NCBI GenBank assembly: GCA_028874335.1
Contig: JAPPJY010000070.1
Location: forward strand, 1 to 64,000
Direction of reading: 5' to 3'
Length of the DNA stretch: 64,000 nt
Source of the DNA: Gemmatimonadota bacterium
Lineage (GTDB): Bacteria; Latescibacterota; UBA2968; GCA-2709665
Shown: in pieces, positions 44,598 through 53,412 of the stretch
Layout: each line of letters begins with the position of its first letter
Numbering within the stretch: the stretch's first letter is position 1
Made by a program: the position numbers and the translations under genes
The notes under the pieces: model-generated
What the model saw: only the letters and a program-made list of their open reading frames with translations
What the model was told of the DNA's origin: nothing
Databases searched by the model: none

Positions 44598-45734
44598 TTG
44601 ACATCGGACCGGATCATTATCGTCGGCGCCGGCATCATCGGACTCGCCATCGGCTGGCGACTTGCCAGGGCGGGGCGGGACGTCCTGATCTTCGACAGGG
44701 ACCGCGCGGGCCGGGCCGCCAGCCGGACCTCGGCGGGTATGCTCTCACCCCTTGCGGAGGTGCGTCACGAAGAGGAAGCACTCCTGCGGCTTGGCCTGAA
44801 GGGCCTGGAGAGATTTCCGGATTTTATCTCGGAACTCGAGTCCGAGAGCGGATTGTCCGTGGGTTACCGCCCCGACGGCGTCCTTCTGGTGGGCGTCACA
44901 CGAGACGATATCGAATATCTTCGTTTCCGGTACGACTACCAGCGGGACCTCGGCCTTCCGGTGGAATGGTTGAGCGGCGCCAGGGCGCGTGCGAGGGAGC
45001 CTCAACTCTCGCCCCAGGTCGGCGCCGCCGTCTGGTGTCCCGGAGACCACCAGGTGGACAATCGCCTCATGGTTAATGCCCTGCGGGAGGCCTTCCTGAA
45101 GGCCGATGGATCCCTCATGGAGTCCACGCCGGTCGAAACCATCGACATTGCTCAGGAGCAGGTCCGCGGCATTGTCGCCGGAGACAGAGCGTACCAGGCG
45201 GCCACGATCATCCTCGCCGCTGGATGCTGGTCGCGTCTGATACCGGGCCTGCCCGGTGCCGCAAGACCGCCGGTCCGCCCCGTCCGCGGGCAGATCCTCC
45301 GCCTGCAAATGACCGGCGACTGCACCCTTAAGACCATTGTATGGTACAACCGGGCCGCGTCATCGACGGTCGCATACCTGTGTCCAAAGGACGGAGGACG
45401 TCTGGTGCTTGGGGCGACTTCCGAAGAAATGGGTTTCGACGACAACCTGACGGCAGGCGGTATCTTCGAACTCCTGCGCGCCGCGTGGGAAGTGGTTCCG
45501 GGAATCTACGACCTTCCCATCGTTGAATCCGCCGCCGGTCTTCGCCCGGGGAGCAGGGACGATGCGCCTATTCTCGGCAAAACCCCCATTCAAGGCCTCA
45601 TTATGGCCACGGGCCATTACCGCAAGGGTGTCCTGCTCGCCCCCGTCACCGCGTATTCCATTGCGGAACTGGTGCTGACCGGCAACACGCCCGAAGACAT
45701 CCGGCCCTTCAACATCGACCGCTTCGCCGCCTGA
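44598..45734 (+). CDS. thiO: Glycine oxidase ThiO (FAD-dependent)
   Basis: 378 residues. Start taken as TTG at 44598: it lies after the riboswitch terminator, with GGAAC 9 bases upstream, and the protein then begins LTSDRIIIVGAGIIGLAIGW, the FAD Rossmann motif. An upstream in-frame ATG (44496) lies inside the riboswitch and is rejected. The C-terminus LIMATGHYRKGVLLAP is the ThiO signature. ThiO oxidises glycine to iminoglycine for thiazole formation. First gene of thiOSG-tenI-thiDE. Confidence 0.9.
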   Translation: MTSDRIIIVGAGIIGLAIGWRLARAGRDVLIFDRDRAGRAASRTSAGMLSPLAEVRHEEEALLRLGLKGLERFPDFISELESESGLSVGYRPDGVLLVGVTRDDIEYLRFRYDYQRDLGLPVEWLSGARARAREPQLSPQVGAAVWCPGDHQVDNRLMVNALREAFLKADGSLMESTPVETIDIAQEQVRGIVAGDRAYQAATIILAAGCWSRLIPGLPGAARPPVRPVRGQILRLQMTGDCTLKTIVWYNRAASSTVAYLCPKDGGRLVLGATSEEMGFDDNLTAGGIFELLRAAWEVVPGIYDLPIVESAAGLRPGSRDDAPILGKTPIQGLIMATGHYRKGVLLAPVTAYSIAELVLTGNTPEDIRPFNIDRFAA

Positions 45735-45745
45735 GTCCTGACGCC

Positions 45746-45952
45746 ATGCAGATCACTTTGAACGGAGAAGACAAAAACGTCGAGAGCGGCATCTCCATCC
45801 GGGATCTGCTGATCGACCTTGCCCACGACCCGGACCGCAGGGGCATCGCGGTTGCGGTCAATGCCGAAATCGTTGTCAGGGCGAATTGGTCTTCAACGCG
45901 GCTCGGCAGCGGGGACCGGGTGGACATCATCGCCGCGGTCCAGGGTGGATAG
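45746..45952 (+). CDS. thiS: Sulfur carrier protein ThiS
   Basis: 68 residues, MQITLNGEDKNVESGISIRD start and C-terminal VQGG, the diglycine that ThiF adenylates and that becomes the thiocarboxylate sulfur donor. Ubiquitin-like fold. Lies 11 bases after thiO. No thiF in the window. Confidence 0.95.
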   Translation: MQITLNGEDKNVESGISIRDLLIDLAHDPDRRGIAVAVNAEIVVRANWSSTRLGSGDRVDIIAAVQGG

Positions 45953-46021
45953 TGTTCTGCCCACTACGGGCGTCGGCTTCCGACCGGCCCTGTTTGCTAA
46001 CCGTTTTCGCAAGAGGGACAT

Positions 46022-46801
46022 ATGTCTGATGGCCTGACGATTGCCGGTACGACCTACGGCTCCCGGCTCATCATCGGGACCGCCCGGTATCCCAACATGC
46101 AGGTGATGCTGGACGCGATCCGGGCAAGCGGCGCGGAAATCGTCACTGTGGGCATCCGTCGAATCAACCTGGAGGATCCCTCCGGCGAGAGCCTGATCGA
46201 TCTGATCGACCGGGAAAAGTACGAACTGTTGCCGAACACCGCCGGATGTTTTACCGCCCGGGACGCCGTGCTTACGGCCAGGCTCGCGCGCGAAGCCCTG
46301 GAAACCGACCTGATCAAACTGGAGGTGATCGGAGACGAGGACACCCTCTTCCCCGACGTCGCGGGGCTGCTGGAGGCGACGGACGAACTGATCCGGGACG
46401 GCTTCACGGTGTTGCCCTACTGTAACGACGACCCTGTGACCTGCAAGAAACTGGAAGACGCCGGCTGCGCGGCGGTGATGCCGCTCGGCGCGCCCATCGG
46501 TTCGGGAATGGGCATTCGCAACCCCTACAATCTCCGCATTATCCTCGACACGGTCGACGTCCCAGTGATCGTCGACGCGGGGGTGGGAACCGCGTCCGAC
46601 GCCGCCGTGGCGATGGAACTGGGATGCCACGGCGTGATGCTGAATACGGCCGTGTCAGGCGCCCGCCATCCCGTCCTTATGGCTGAAGCCATGGGTCAGG
46701 CCGTTCGTGCGGGCCGGCTCGCGTACGAGGCCGGACGCATCCCGAAAAAGCTGTACGCCACGGCCTCCACCCCGATGGAAGGCGCGGTCACCCATGAATG
46801 A
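46022..46801 (+). CDS. thiG: Thiazole synthase ThiG
   Basis: 259 residues; AGAGGGA precedes the ATG. TIM barrel with the Schiff-base lysine in [30 protein letters not shown], and phosphate-binding [18 protein letters not shown]. It combines 1-deoxyxylulose 5-phosphate, iminoglycine from ThiO and sulfur from ThiS into the thiazole phosphate. The end overlaps the next gene by 8 bases. Confidence 0.95.
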   Translation: MSDGLTIAGTTYGSRLIIGTARYPNMQVMLDAIRASGAEIVTVGIRRINLEDPSGESLIDLIDREKYELLPNTAGCFTARDAVLTARLAREALETDLIKLEVIGDEDTLFPDVAGLLEATDELIRDGFTVLPYCNDDPVTCKKLEDAGCAAVMPLGAPIGSGMGIRNPYNLRIILDTVDVPVIVDAGVGTASDAAVAMELGCHGVMLNTAVSGARHPVLMAEAMGQAVRAGRLAYEAGRIPKKLYATASTPMEGAVTHE

Positions 46802-47459
46802 GCCAGAGGATGTACAGAGCCTGCCGCCCGTCTATCTGATTGCGGATCGGGCGACGTGTGCGCCCCGCAACCTGGAAGACGTCCTCGCGGAAGCGCTGGA
46901 CGCGGGTGTCCGCCTCGTTCAGTTGCGTGAAAAACATCTCGAAATGCGAGAGCTCCGCCAACTTGCGGCGCGTCTCCAGAGGCGGGTCTCGCACTACGAA
47001 GCGCGTTTGCTCGTCAACACGCATGCCGGGCTCGCACGGGATATCGGCGCCGCGGGCGTCCACCTTCCCTCATCGGGGCCGGCGCCGTGGAGAATCCGGA
47101 GACAATACGGAGACCGCATGCTCATTGGCCGGTCAACCCACAACCGTAAGGAATGTGGAGAGGCCGACGGCGCGAATTTCGTGACGTTCAGCCCGATCTA
47201 CAGTCCGAACTCCAAACCCGGATACGGTCCCGGCGTTGGACCGCGGGCCCTTCGCCCCGTCACAGAGGGTTCGTCCCTCCCTGTCTATGCGCTGGGCGGC
47301 ATCACGCCCCGGCGGGTTGCGGCATGCAAGAGAAACGGCGCCGCGGGCATTGCCGTGATGTCGGGTGTCCTCGCCGCCGGGCACGTCGGGTCCGCGGCGA
47401 GGGCCTATCTCGAGGCCTGGGCGTCCGCACCCGGCCCGCGCCTCCCGCAGTTGTCATGA
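46794..47459 (+). CDS. tenI: TenI-like thiazole tautomerase / ThiE paralogue
   Basis: 221 residues from the ATG at 46794, which overlaps the thiG stop. Same fold as ThiE ([58 protein letters not shown]), but the ThiE motif HLGQDD is replaced by HLPSSGP and there is a His in GRSTHNRKE at 116, as in TenI. TenI isomerises the ThiG product to the aromatic thiazole. Because a canonical thiE is present two genes later, tautomerase is the better call; a second TMP synthase is the alternative. Confidence 0.8.
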   Translation: MNEPEDVQSLPPVYLIADRATCAPRNLEDVLAEALDAGVRLVQLREKHLEMRELRQLAARLQRRVSHYEARLLVNTHAGLARDIGAAGVHLPSSGPAPWRIRRQYGDRMLIGRSTHNRKECGEADGANFVTFSPIYSPNSKPGYGPGVGPRALRPVTEGSSLPVYALGGITPRRVAACKRNGAAGIAVMSGVLAAGHVGSAARAYLEAWASAPGPRLPQLS

Positions 47460-48253
47460 AACAGGTCCTCACCATTGCCGGTTCCGACTCCGGCGGGGGC
47501 GCCGGTGTTCAGGCCGACCTCAAGTCCTTTCACGCCAACGGCGTCTACGGCCTCTCGGTCGTCACGGCGGTGACGGCGCAGAACACGAGGGAGGTCATAG
47601 AATCGTTCGAACTGCCCGCGGACGTCGTCGAATCGCAGATCGACGCGGTGTTCGATGACTTCGAAGTCTCAGCGGTCAAAACCGGGATGCTGTCTTCGAA
47701 GCGGGTTGTCGACGTGGTCGCCGGGAAACTCGCCGAACGCGGCGCGCCCAACCTCGTCGTCGACCCCGTGATGATCTCTTCCAGCGGCTTCGACCTGCTT
47801 GGACGTGAAGCCGTTGCAAGCGTCAAAGAACGCCTTCTTCCCCTGGCCTCGCTCGTCACGCCCAACCTGCGCGAGGCTCAAACGTTGGCAGGTATTCCCG
47901 TTGAGACCGTGGACAGCGCGAAGGAGGCGGCGCGCATCATTTTCGAGTCGGGCTGCCAAGCCGTGCTGGTTAAAGGCGGTCATCTTTCCGATCCCCGTTC
48001 CGCGATTGACGTTTTGTTCGACGGGACCGGCGAAACCGTTTTCTCCGGGGCGCGAGTTCCGGGCGAGAGCCCGCACGGTACTGGCTGTACCCTTTCCGCC
48101 GCGGTCGCGGCGAATCTCGCCACAGGCCAATGTCTGGTACCTGCAATCGAAAACGCGAAGGCCTACGTCACCGAAGCCGTTCGCCACGGACTTTCCATCG
48201 GCTGCGGACCCGGGCCAACCCATCACTTCTACTTCCTCGACCGCGAACCATGA
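47456..48253 (+). CDS. thiD: Hydroxymethylpyrimidine (phosphate) kinase ThiD
   Basis: 265 residues starting with ATG 47456, overlapping the preceding stop (ATGA). VLTIAGSDSGGGAGVQADLKSF, NLVVDPVMISSSGFDLL, LVTPNLREAQTLAG, and the anion-hole GESPHGTGCTLSAAVAANLA are the ribokinase-fold HMP kinase motifs. It phosphorylates HMP twice to HMP-PP for ThiE. Confidence 0.95.
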   Translation: MKQVLTIAGSDSGGGAGVQADLKSFHANGVYGLSVVTAVTAQNTREVIESFELPADVVESQIDAVFDDFEVSAVKTGMLSSKRVVDVVAGKLAERGAPNLVVDPVMISSSGFDLLGREAVASVKERLLPLASLVTPNLREAQTLAGIPVETVDSAKEAARIIFESGCQAVLVKGGHLSDPRSAIDVLFDGTGETVFSGARVPGESPHGTGCTLSAAVAANLATGQCLVPAIENAKAYVTEAVRHGLSIGCGPGPTHHFYFLDREP

Positions 48254-48939
48254 AAAAAATCGGCTGCCTCCACGTACTCACGGATACCGTTCTTCAGTCC
48301 CGTCACACCCATGCCGAACTGGCGCGGATGGCCGTCGACGGCGGCGCAGGCGCCGTGCAGTACCGCCAGAAGAGCGGCCATACCCGAGACATGATCGAAA
48401 CCGCTCGCGCGATGCGGGAGATCTGCGCCCGGTCGGGCGTCTCCTTGATCGTCAACGACAGAGTCGACGTCGCCCTCGCCGCTGAAGCCGACGGCGTACA
48501 CCTCGGCCAGGACGACTTCCCGGTTGTGCTGGCCAGAAATCTGCTTGGGGCCGGACGGATCATCGGGGTGTCCGCCGGGAATCCGGATGAAGCGCGGAAA
48601 GGGATCGCGGACGGCGCGGATTACGTGGGTTTCGGACCCATCTTTCCAACCGGCTCGAAGAGCGACGCCGGCGAAGCGAAGGGACTCGAAAAGCTGGCCG
48701 ATTTCGCACGCGCCGTCCGGGCGCCCGTGATTGCCATCGGCGGCATCGGCGCGGAAAACGCGGCCGGCGTGATGCGGTCGGGCGCTCACGGCATCGCCGT
48801 TATATCCGCCGTCTGCTGTCAGGCCGACCCGGAAGCCGCAACCCGAAATCTGGTCAAACTCATCAAGGCTTCAGGAATCCGGGACCATGACGACGAACAC
48901 TTGCGATCACTCCGCGCCTATCGTACCTTTTCTCGTTGA
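48250..48939 (+). CDS. thiE: Thiamine-phosphate synthase ThiE
   Basis: 229 residues from ATG 48250 (ATGA overlap with thiD). QYRQKSGHTRDMIETA, LIVNDRVDVALAAEADGVHLGQDDF, YVGFGPIFPTGSKSDAG and IAIGGIGAENAAGV are the complete ThiE set for binding HMP-PP and thiazole phosphate. A 15-20 residue basic tail after KASGIRDHDDEH is extra. Last gene of the operon; a terminator-like structure follows. Confidence 0.95.
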   Translation: MKKIGCLHVLTDTVLQSRHTHAELARMAVDGGAGAVQYRQKSGHTRDMIETARAMREICARSGVSLIVNDRVDVALAAEADGVHLGQDDFPVVLARNLLGAGRIIGVSAGNPDEARKGIADGADYVGFGPIFPTGSKSDAGEAKGLEKLADFARAVRAPVIAIGGIGAENAAGVMRSGAHGIAVISAVCCQADPEAATRNLVKLIKASGIRDHDDEHLRSLRAYRTFSR

Positions 48940-48987
48940 CATCGCATTCACGCAGGTCTATCTTTTCACGCAAGCCATTGCCCAGGC

Positions 48988-49087
48988 ACCAGAGGTAGCC
49001 AACCTACAGCGGCACCTGAAAATCGTTCAGACGATCGTCAGCCCGCATACACCACTACCTTGGGGCCTCTGGTAATGGCCTTTTTTT
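48988..49087 (+). terminator. Probable terminator of the thi operon
   Basis: ACCAGAGGTAG (48988-48998) can pair imperfectly with CTACC...CCTCTGGT (ending at 49072), followed by GGCC and seven T. The loop is long, so the structure is less certain than the poly-T. 48940-49087 contains nothing else. Confidence 0.5.
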
Positions 49088-49281
49088 ACCTTGATTCCTC
49101 ATTTTTCGAGGACGTTAATTCGAATATGTGTCAGTTAAAAAGGCGATTAGACTGCTGATTACCAGGATACACCAGGACACTGTACGTGAACTGAAAAAAT
49201 GTCCTTCATGACGACCATTTCGGCCTGTTTCGAAGGGTTTCGTCGCGGTGCCGCGTTGCGGCTTTTGCGGAATTGAGGTTA
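49088..49281 (+). repeat. 194-base dispersed element, copy 1
   Basis: Starts ACCTTGATTC and ends ATTGAGGTTAA, imperfect inverted copies. It is about four-fifths identical by eye to 55875-56070, including the segment GGCGATTAGACTGCTGATTA. Ends 3 bases before the stop of the heparinase-like gene. Confidence 0.85.
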
Positions 49282-49284
49282 ATT

Positions 49285-52200
49285 CTACGCGATGGTCCTG
49301 AAAGCCGCTCGCATGACCGTGAACCGGTCGCCCGCATTCAGATCGCATGCCATGAACCTGTCCCCCACGTTCAGGCCGGCAACCGAACGTTGGTCGTTGA
49401 ACCGGAAATAGGTCAACGTTTCGCTCGCCGGCGCTTTTTCGCCCGACGTTGTCGCAAACCGGCGTTCTACCGGCTTCAGGATATTGGGACCCGCCGTCAC
49501 GATCGCCCCGACGGCTCTTCCTCCCGCGCGGATCGCCTTTCCGTCAAACAGCCCCGGGCACGCTTTCAGCTTGGTCATACACGTGTCCGTCGAGAACAGG
49601 CCCTTCGCCCGGTCCACGGACTGCACCACGCCCTCCGACAGATTGAAGGACATGTGCAATCCCAACCTGTACCGGTTCCCGTCCACCGCTTCAGCGGTGA
49701 GGACCTCGTAGCTGGAATTACAGGTGTACGCGGGATTCCTGAAGACGACCATATCCCCTTCCGCGATCCTGTCTCCTGAATCCAGAGCGACAATGACGGA
49801 CCGGTCTTCCGGAGCGATTGACTCGATCCGGCCGGCCGGTATCGCGCCGCACTCGAGGACGTCGTCTCCAAATCGCAGCCGGATACCCTGCACGATCTGC
49901 AGGTCGCGCCGGCCCGACTCGTGTATGGCAATCCTCGCCACCTCCCCGTCGAAGGCCACGGGAATCCCGTCGATCTCCGCCGTGCAGACCGCCCCATTCT
50001 CCAGCCTGCGAAACACGTAATCGACTCGTCCGTCCACACGGATCTTTACGCCGATGCCGCCGGAGACTTCCAACGCTTCCACCGACCTGACGAACGGTTC
50101 GCCCTGGAAGGGCTCCAGCACGCCCGTGAAAACCGACTCGCCGCCTGACTGTTTGACCGCCACACAGGCGTCCCAGGGACTTTGACCGTAAAACCCGAAT
50201 CCTTCTCCCTTGCCGTTTACAATCTCTCTCTCGAACCGCCCGACCATCGTCAGCCGGATGCCCGTATTCTCCTCGTCCCCCGCCCGCCACGTGGCAGACC
50301 ATTCACGATCGCACAGCGTCCGGCTGACGTCCCTGATGTATCCCAATCCCGGCGACGTTCCGAATGCGACGTCTTCCCCCGCGGCGGTGCCCCGGGTCTG
50401 GCGCACCGTCTCAGTATCCGCTGGGAATTCCATCCTGAAATTCTCACCGTCATCCCCGCTCAGACTTCGGAACATGTAGTCGTGCGTGGATCCACCTTTT
50501 ACACGGAACAGGTCGACGATATAGGCGTCCGAGCCGGGCGCGTCCACCATCACAAGCGTCCGTTCGTAGACCTCAGCGCATCCCGGATACGCTGCTTCTC
50601 CCGAGGCGCAGACGGCCTGCATTCCCGGCGCACGCCCGTAGAACCGCAGGCTGCCCGTGGCGATCTCCTGAGCCCGCCCGTCGATGCAGACGGTGGCATG
50701 GCTGGCGGTATGCTTCTCCCAGCCGTCCACCTTGTCGTGGGTAAAGGTCGTTGGATACCCAAGGTCGCACGCGAGATCATACCCGAAGGTGATCAGGTTG
50801 ATCCCCAGCTTGTCCCGGTGACCGTGCCCGCTGCTGCCCTTGCCGTAGTTCAAAACGAGGTGGTTCCTCGTCGCAACGTCGCATCCCGTTCTCAGGATCG
50901 CGATACCCGAATCGTGAAAGATGGTCGTGCGCGGCACGTACGGCGCGGTTGTTCCCCGTATCGGCTCCGCGTGGAACAGCAGATTGGCATCGGCGTACCG
51001 CTCTCTGATCCCGTCCACGTCCCCATCGGACACAGCGAGCAGACGGTTCCGATATTCGTCGTCCCCCGTGTGGACGTACGCCAGTTCTTCAACATCGCAA
51101 TTCGCAAGCGGATCCAGCACCTTGATCCTCAAATCGCCTCCCCCCGTATCGCCGATCGAGGGAATCCTGCCGTCGCAGTAAATGTTCCGGGCGAATTCTA
51201 TGGACTCCCGGATTCGAAGGCGGGAATCCAGATGCCGGTCCGTGCCCTTCATCGAAAACAGGCGGTCCAGAATCGTCCGCGTAATCGAACTCACCGAGTA
51301 ACCGGGCGCATCGTACCACCACTTGCCGTCCCTGAACGTGTTGTTGGTCAGATTGACGGCCAGTCCGTACCGGCCTTCGATGGCCTCCTCGACCATCTCG
51401 TCGTTGCCGAGCATGGCACCAAGCGCCCAGAGTACCAATCCCTCGCGAATGATGTAGTCCCCCGTCTGGATCGCCATCGCCCGGTGCAGCCACTCGTACA
51501 TGTAGCCGAACAGATTGTGACGGATATTGTAGCGGATGTCCTCGAAATCCACACGCCCGTCCCCGTTGTAGTCGCAGTCGCCCTTTGACTTGAAGAATTC
51601 CAGGAGCGCTTCGTCACGCAACATCGAGTCCATCACCAGGCCGTAAGCCGTCATACAATTGTATATCGGCATCTCCTCCCAGCTCACCTGCACCAGGTAG
51701 CCGCGCGTTAGCGGACGTTGTTCGTCAACCGTACCATTGTAGGACCGGTAGACCTCGGCCAGCCTGTTCAGCATGACGCCGGCAATATGGGCATACCGGT
51801 CGTCACCTGTAATCGCGAAGGCGCGCGACAACTGAAGCAGTGCCGTGCCGCCGGTATAGGCATCGAGAGAAGCGATCGTCAACTCATAGGGATGAAAGAA
51901 CAGCTTCGAGAGAACGTAGTACCGCCACGCGGAATTGAAGTGGTAGATCGTCCCCGGATTGGCGAAACCCTCCGGCGCGATCCAGCCGTCATCGTCGTCC
52001 CAAACCTCCACGGGCCTGCCCGTGGCCGGATTGTGCACGACCGCCCCGTTGTGCCACCACTCGCCTCCGATGACGCACTGCCAGCGGTACTCCAGCGCCG
52101 TATTCGTCCGCATGCATTTGCGTCCGCCACCGTGGATCGGACAGCCCCGCTCGTAGCTGGGCGAGATCGCGCGCGGATTCTGCGTGGGTATCATCCGGTA

Positions 52201-52920
52201 GATGAAATCATCGTCCTTGTCCAGCCACCACGACGCGTCCTTCAGGATTTCCTCCGCCTGCGCCCGGCCCCACTCGGTGGATGTACGGTTCCGCGTTGCC
52301 GTCGCGATTTCGGCGGTACCTACCGGACCGACGATCGGACGTTCGACGGGCGACCGATCGATTCGATCCAACACGTCCCGGGTAATCTCCCTCCTTGCTT
52401 CTTGGAAATTGTCCTCCAATTCCGCCCGGAGCGCATCCCGGATCTTCAAATAATCCACCGCCCGACCTTCCCCAAATTCGCCGTATGCTTCAAGCTGCGC
52501 CACGTGCATCCGGCCAGGCGTGGATTGCGGTCCTCCATCGGCGTCCTGCCAAACGCGTACCGCCTCCACCTGCACGGGGTCGAATGACAACACGGACTTT
52601 GGCTCCGGCTCCGGGACCCGCGCAGTCGCGATGGTAATCCAGGCGCCTTCAACCCAGCCCTGAACTAAGACCGCGCGGGAGGACTCGGGCGACCGCCCCT
52701 TCCCCCAGTAAATCTCAACCCGCTTGATCAGGGCAGCCCTGGGAAACACAACAGCCGCCCACTGCGGCAGTCGCTCCTTTGCCGAGACCCAGGCCGTTTC
52801 GCTCGTGGAGGCTGCTTCACCCGGCCTGATTCCATCGTTGATCCTGGAGGCGTGGTGGTTGTACGCGATGCTGCTCACGTACGGCCTGCTGCCACTGCTC
52901 AACAGTGCCAGATTGGTCAT
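49285..52920 (-). CDS. Very large heparinase II/III-family protein
   Basis: 1211 residues from the ATG at 52920 (GGAG 9 bases upstream). An N-terminal discoidin-like (F5/8 C) region (QWAAVVFPRAALIKRVEIYWG), then a helical toroid region, then the heparinase II/III C-terminal motif with GKGSSGHGHRDKLGINLITFG at about 694-714. Unusually, a calcium loop of dockerin/EF-hand form (DCDYNGDGRVDFEDI, about 444-458) sits inside the toroid. The family cleaves or binds acidic polysaccharides. No signal peptide is visible, so localisation is open. The C-terminal 350 residues are beta-rich and unrecognised. Confidence 0.8.
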   Translation of the reverse strand: MTNLALLSSGSRPYVSSIAYNHHASRINDGIRPGEAASTSETAWVSAKERLPQWAAVVFPRAALIKRVEIYWGKGRSPESSRAVLVQGWVEGAWITIATARVPEPEPKSVLSFDPVQVEAVRVWQDADGGPQSTPGRMHVAQLEAYGEFGEGRAVDYLKIRDALRAELEDNFQEARREITRDVLDRIDRSPVERPIVGPVGTAEIATATRNRTSTEWGRAQAEEILKDASWWLDKDDDFIYRMIPTQNPRAISPSYERGCPIHGGGRKCMRTNTALEYRWQCVIGGEWWHNGAVVHNPATGRPVEVWDDDDGWIAPEGFANPGTIYHFNSAWRYYVLSKLFFHPYELTIASLDAYTGGTALLQLSRAFAITGDDRYAHIAGVMLNRLAEVYRSYNGTVDEQRPLTRGYLVQVSWEEMPIYNCMTAYGLVMDSMLRDEALLEFFKSKGDCDYNGDGRVDFEDIRYNIRHNLFGYMYEWLHRAMAIQTGDYIIREGLVLWALGAMLGNDEMVEEAIEGRYGLAVNLTNNTFRDGKWWYDAPGYSVSSITRTILDRLFSMKGTDRHLDSRLRIRESIEFARNIYCDGRIPSIGDTGGGDLRIKVLDPLANCDVEELAYVHTGDDEYRNRLLAVSDGDVDGIRERYADANLLFHAEPIRGTTAPYVPRTTIFHDSGIAILRTGCDVATRNHLVLNYGKGSSGHGHRDKLGINLITFGYDLACDLGYPTTFTHDKVDGWEKHTASHATVCIDGRAQEIATGSLRFYGRAPGMQAVCASGEAAYPGCAEVYERTLVMVDAPGSDAYIVDLFRVKGGSTHDYMFRSLSGDDGENFRMEFPADTETVRQTRGTAAGEDVAFGTSPGLGYIRDVSRTLCDREWSATWRAGDEENTGIRLTMVGRFEREIVNGKGEGFGFYGQSPWDACVAVKQSGGESVFTGVLEPFQGEPFVRSVEALEVSGGIGVKIRVDGRVDYVFRRLENGAVCTAEIDGIPVAFDGEVARIAIHESGRRDLQIVQGIRLRFGDDVLECGAIPAGRIESIAPEDRSVIVALDSGDRIAEGDMVVFRNPAYTCNSSYEVLTAEAVDGNRYRLGLHMSFNLSEGVVQSVDRAKGLFSTDTCMTKLKACPGLFDGKAIRAGGRAVGAIVTAGPNILKPVERRFATTSGEKAPASETLTYFRFNDQRSVAGLNVGDRFMACDLNAGDRFTVMRAAFRTIA

Positions 52921-53412
52921 GCCTTGACTCCATTCGAGAAATATCAGGTTCGATGCGGCGAAAAATCGCAAGAAAGTGGATTCCAGGGCAAGTTTTGTAC
53001 CCAAGGACAAGCCTTCTGACTTGACATCGTCGACGTTTTTGTATGATTCTATTGCAGATCACGGCTATCCAGGAACAAAGTGACTCTCCCTACGACCGGA
53101 TTCTTGCACGTTCGGTCCAGAGGTAGTCAGGAATTCCTTTCCCTGGAGCGAGGGCATCCTGCCCTCGACGGCCAATTCACGAGGCTCTCGCGGCGTCATC
53201 TTCAATATTGTATCGGATACAAAGGAAACAAAATGCCCTTGAAGGGGGTACTGATCGGTCACGAAGAGTTCGAGGGCAGGATGCCCTCGCTCCGGAAACG
53301 GGCGTTAGATCGTCCCGTCGGTACCGCGATGTGTAAACTATACTGCAACCGAAACGATCTGCTGCATGGACTCATTTGATGCCAAGGGAAATCGCACGAG
53401 GTGAATTGCAGA
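52921..53412. other. Intergenic region between the heparinase-like gene and the patatin gene
   Basis: 492 bases that should contain divergent promoters. Holds the 149-base element at 53145-53293; no gene seen. Confidence 0.6.
53145..53293 (-). repeat. 149-base inverted-repeat element, copy 2
   Basis: Same 24-base inverted ends and exactly the same length as 22241-22389; the interior aligns loosely to copy 1 only as reverse complement. Confidence 0.9.

Noticed and set aside
48887-49075. 62-residue plus-strand frame after thiE
   Set aside because: It overlaps the thiE end and the terminator structure and lacks a ribosome site.
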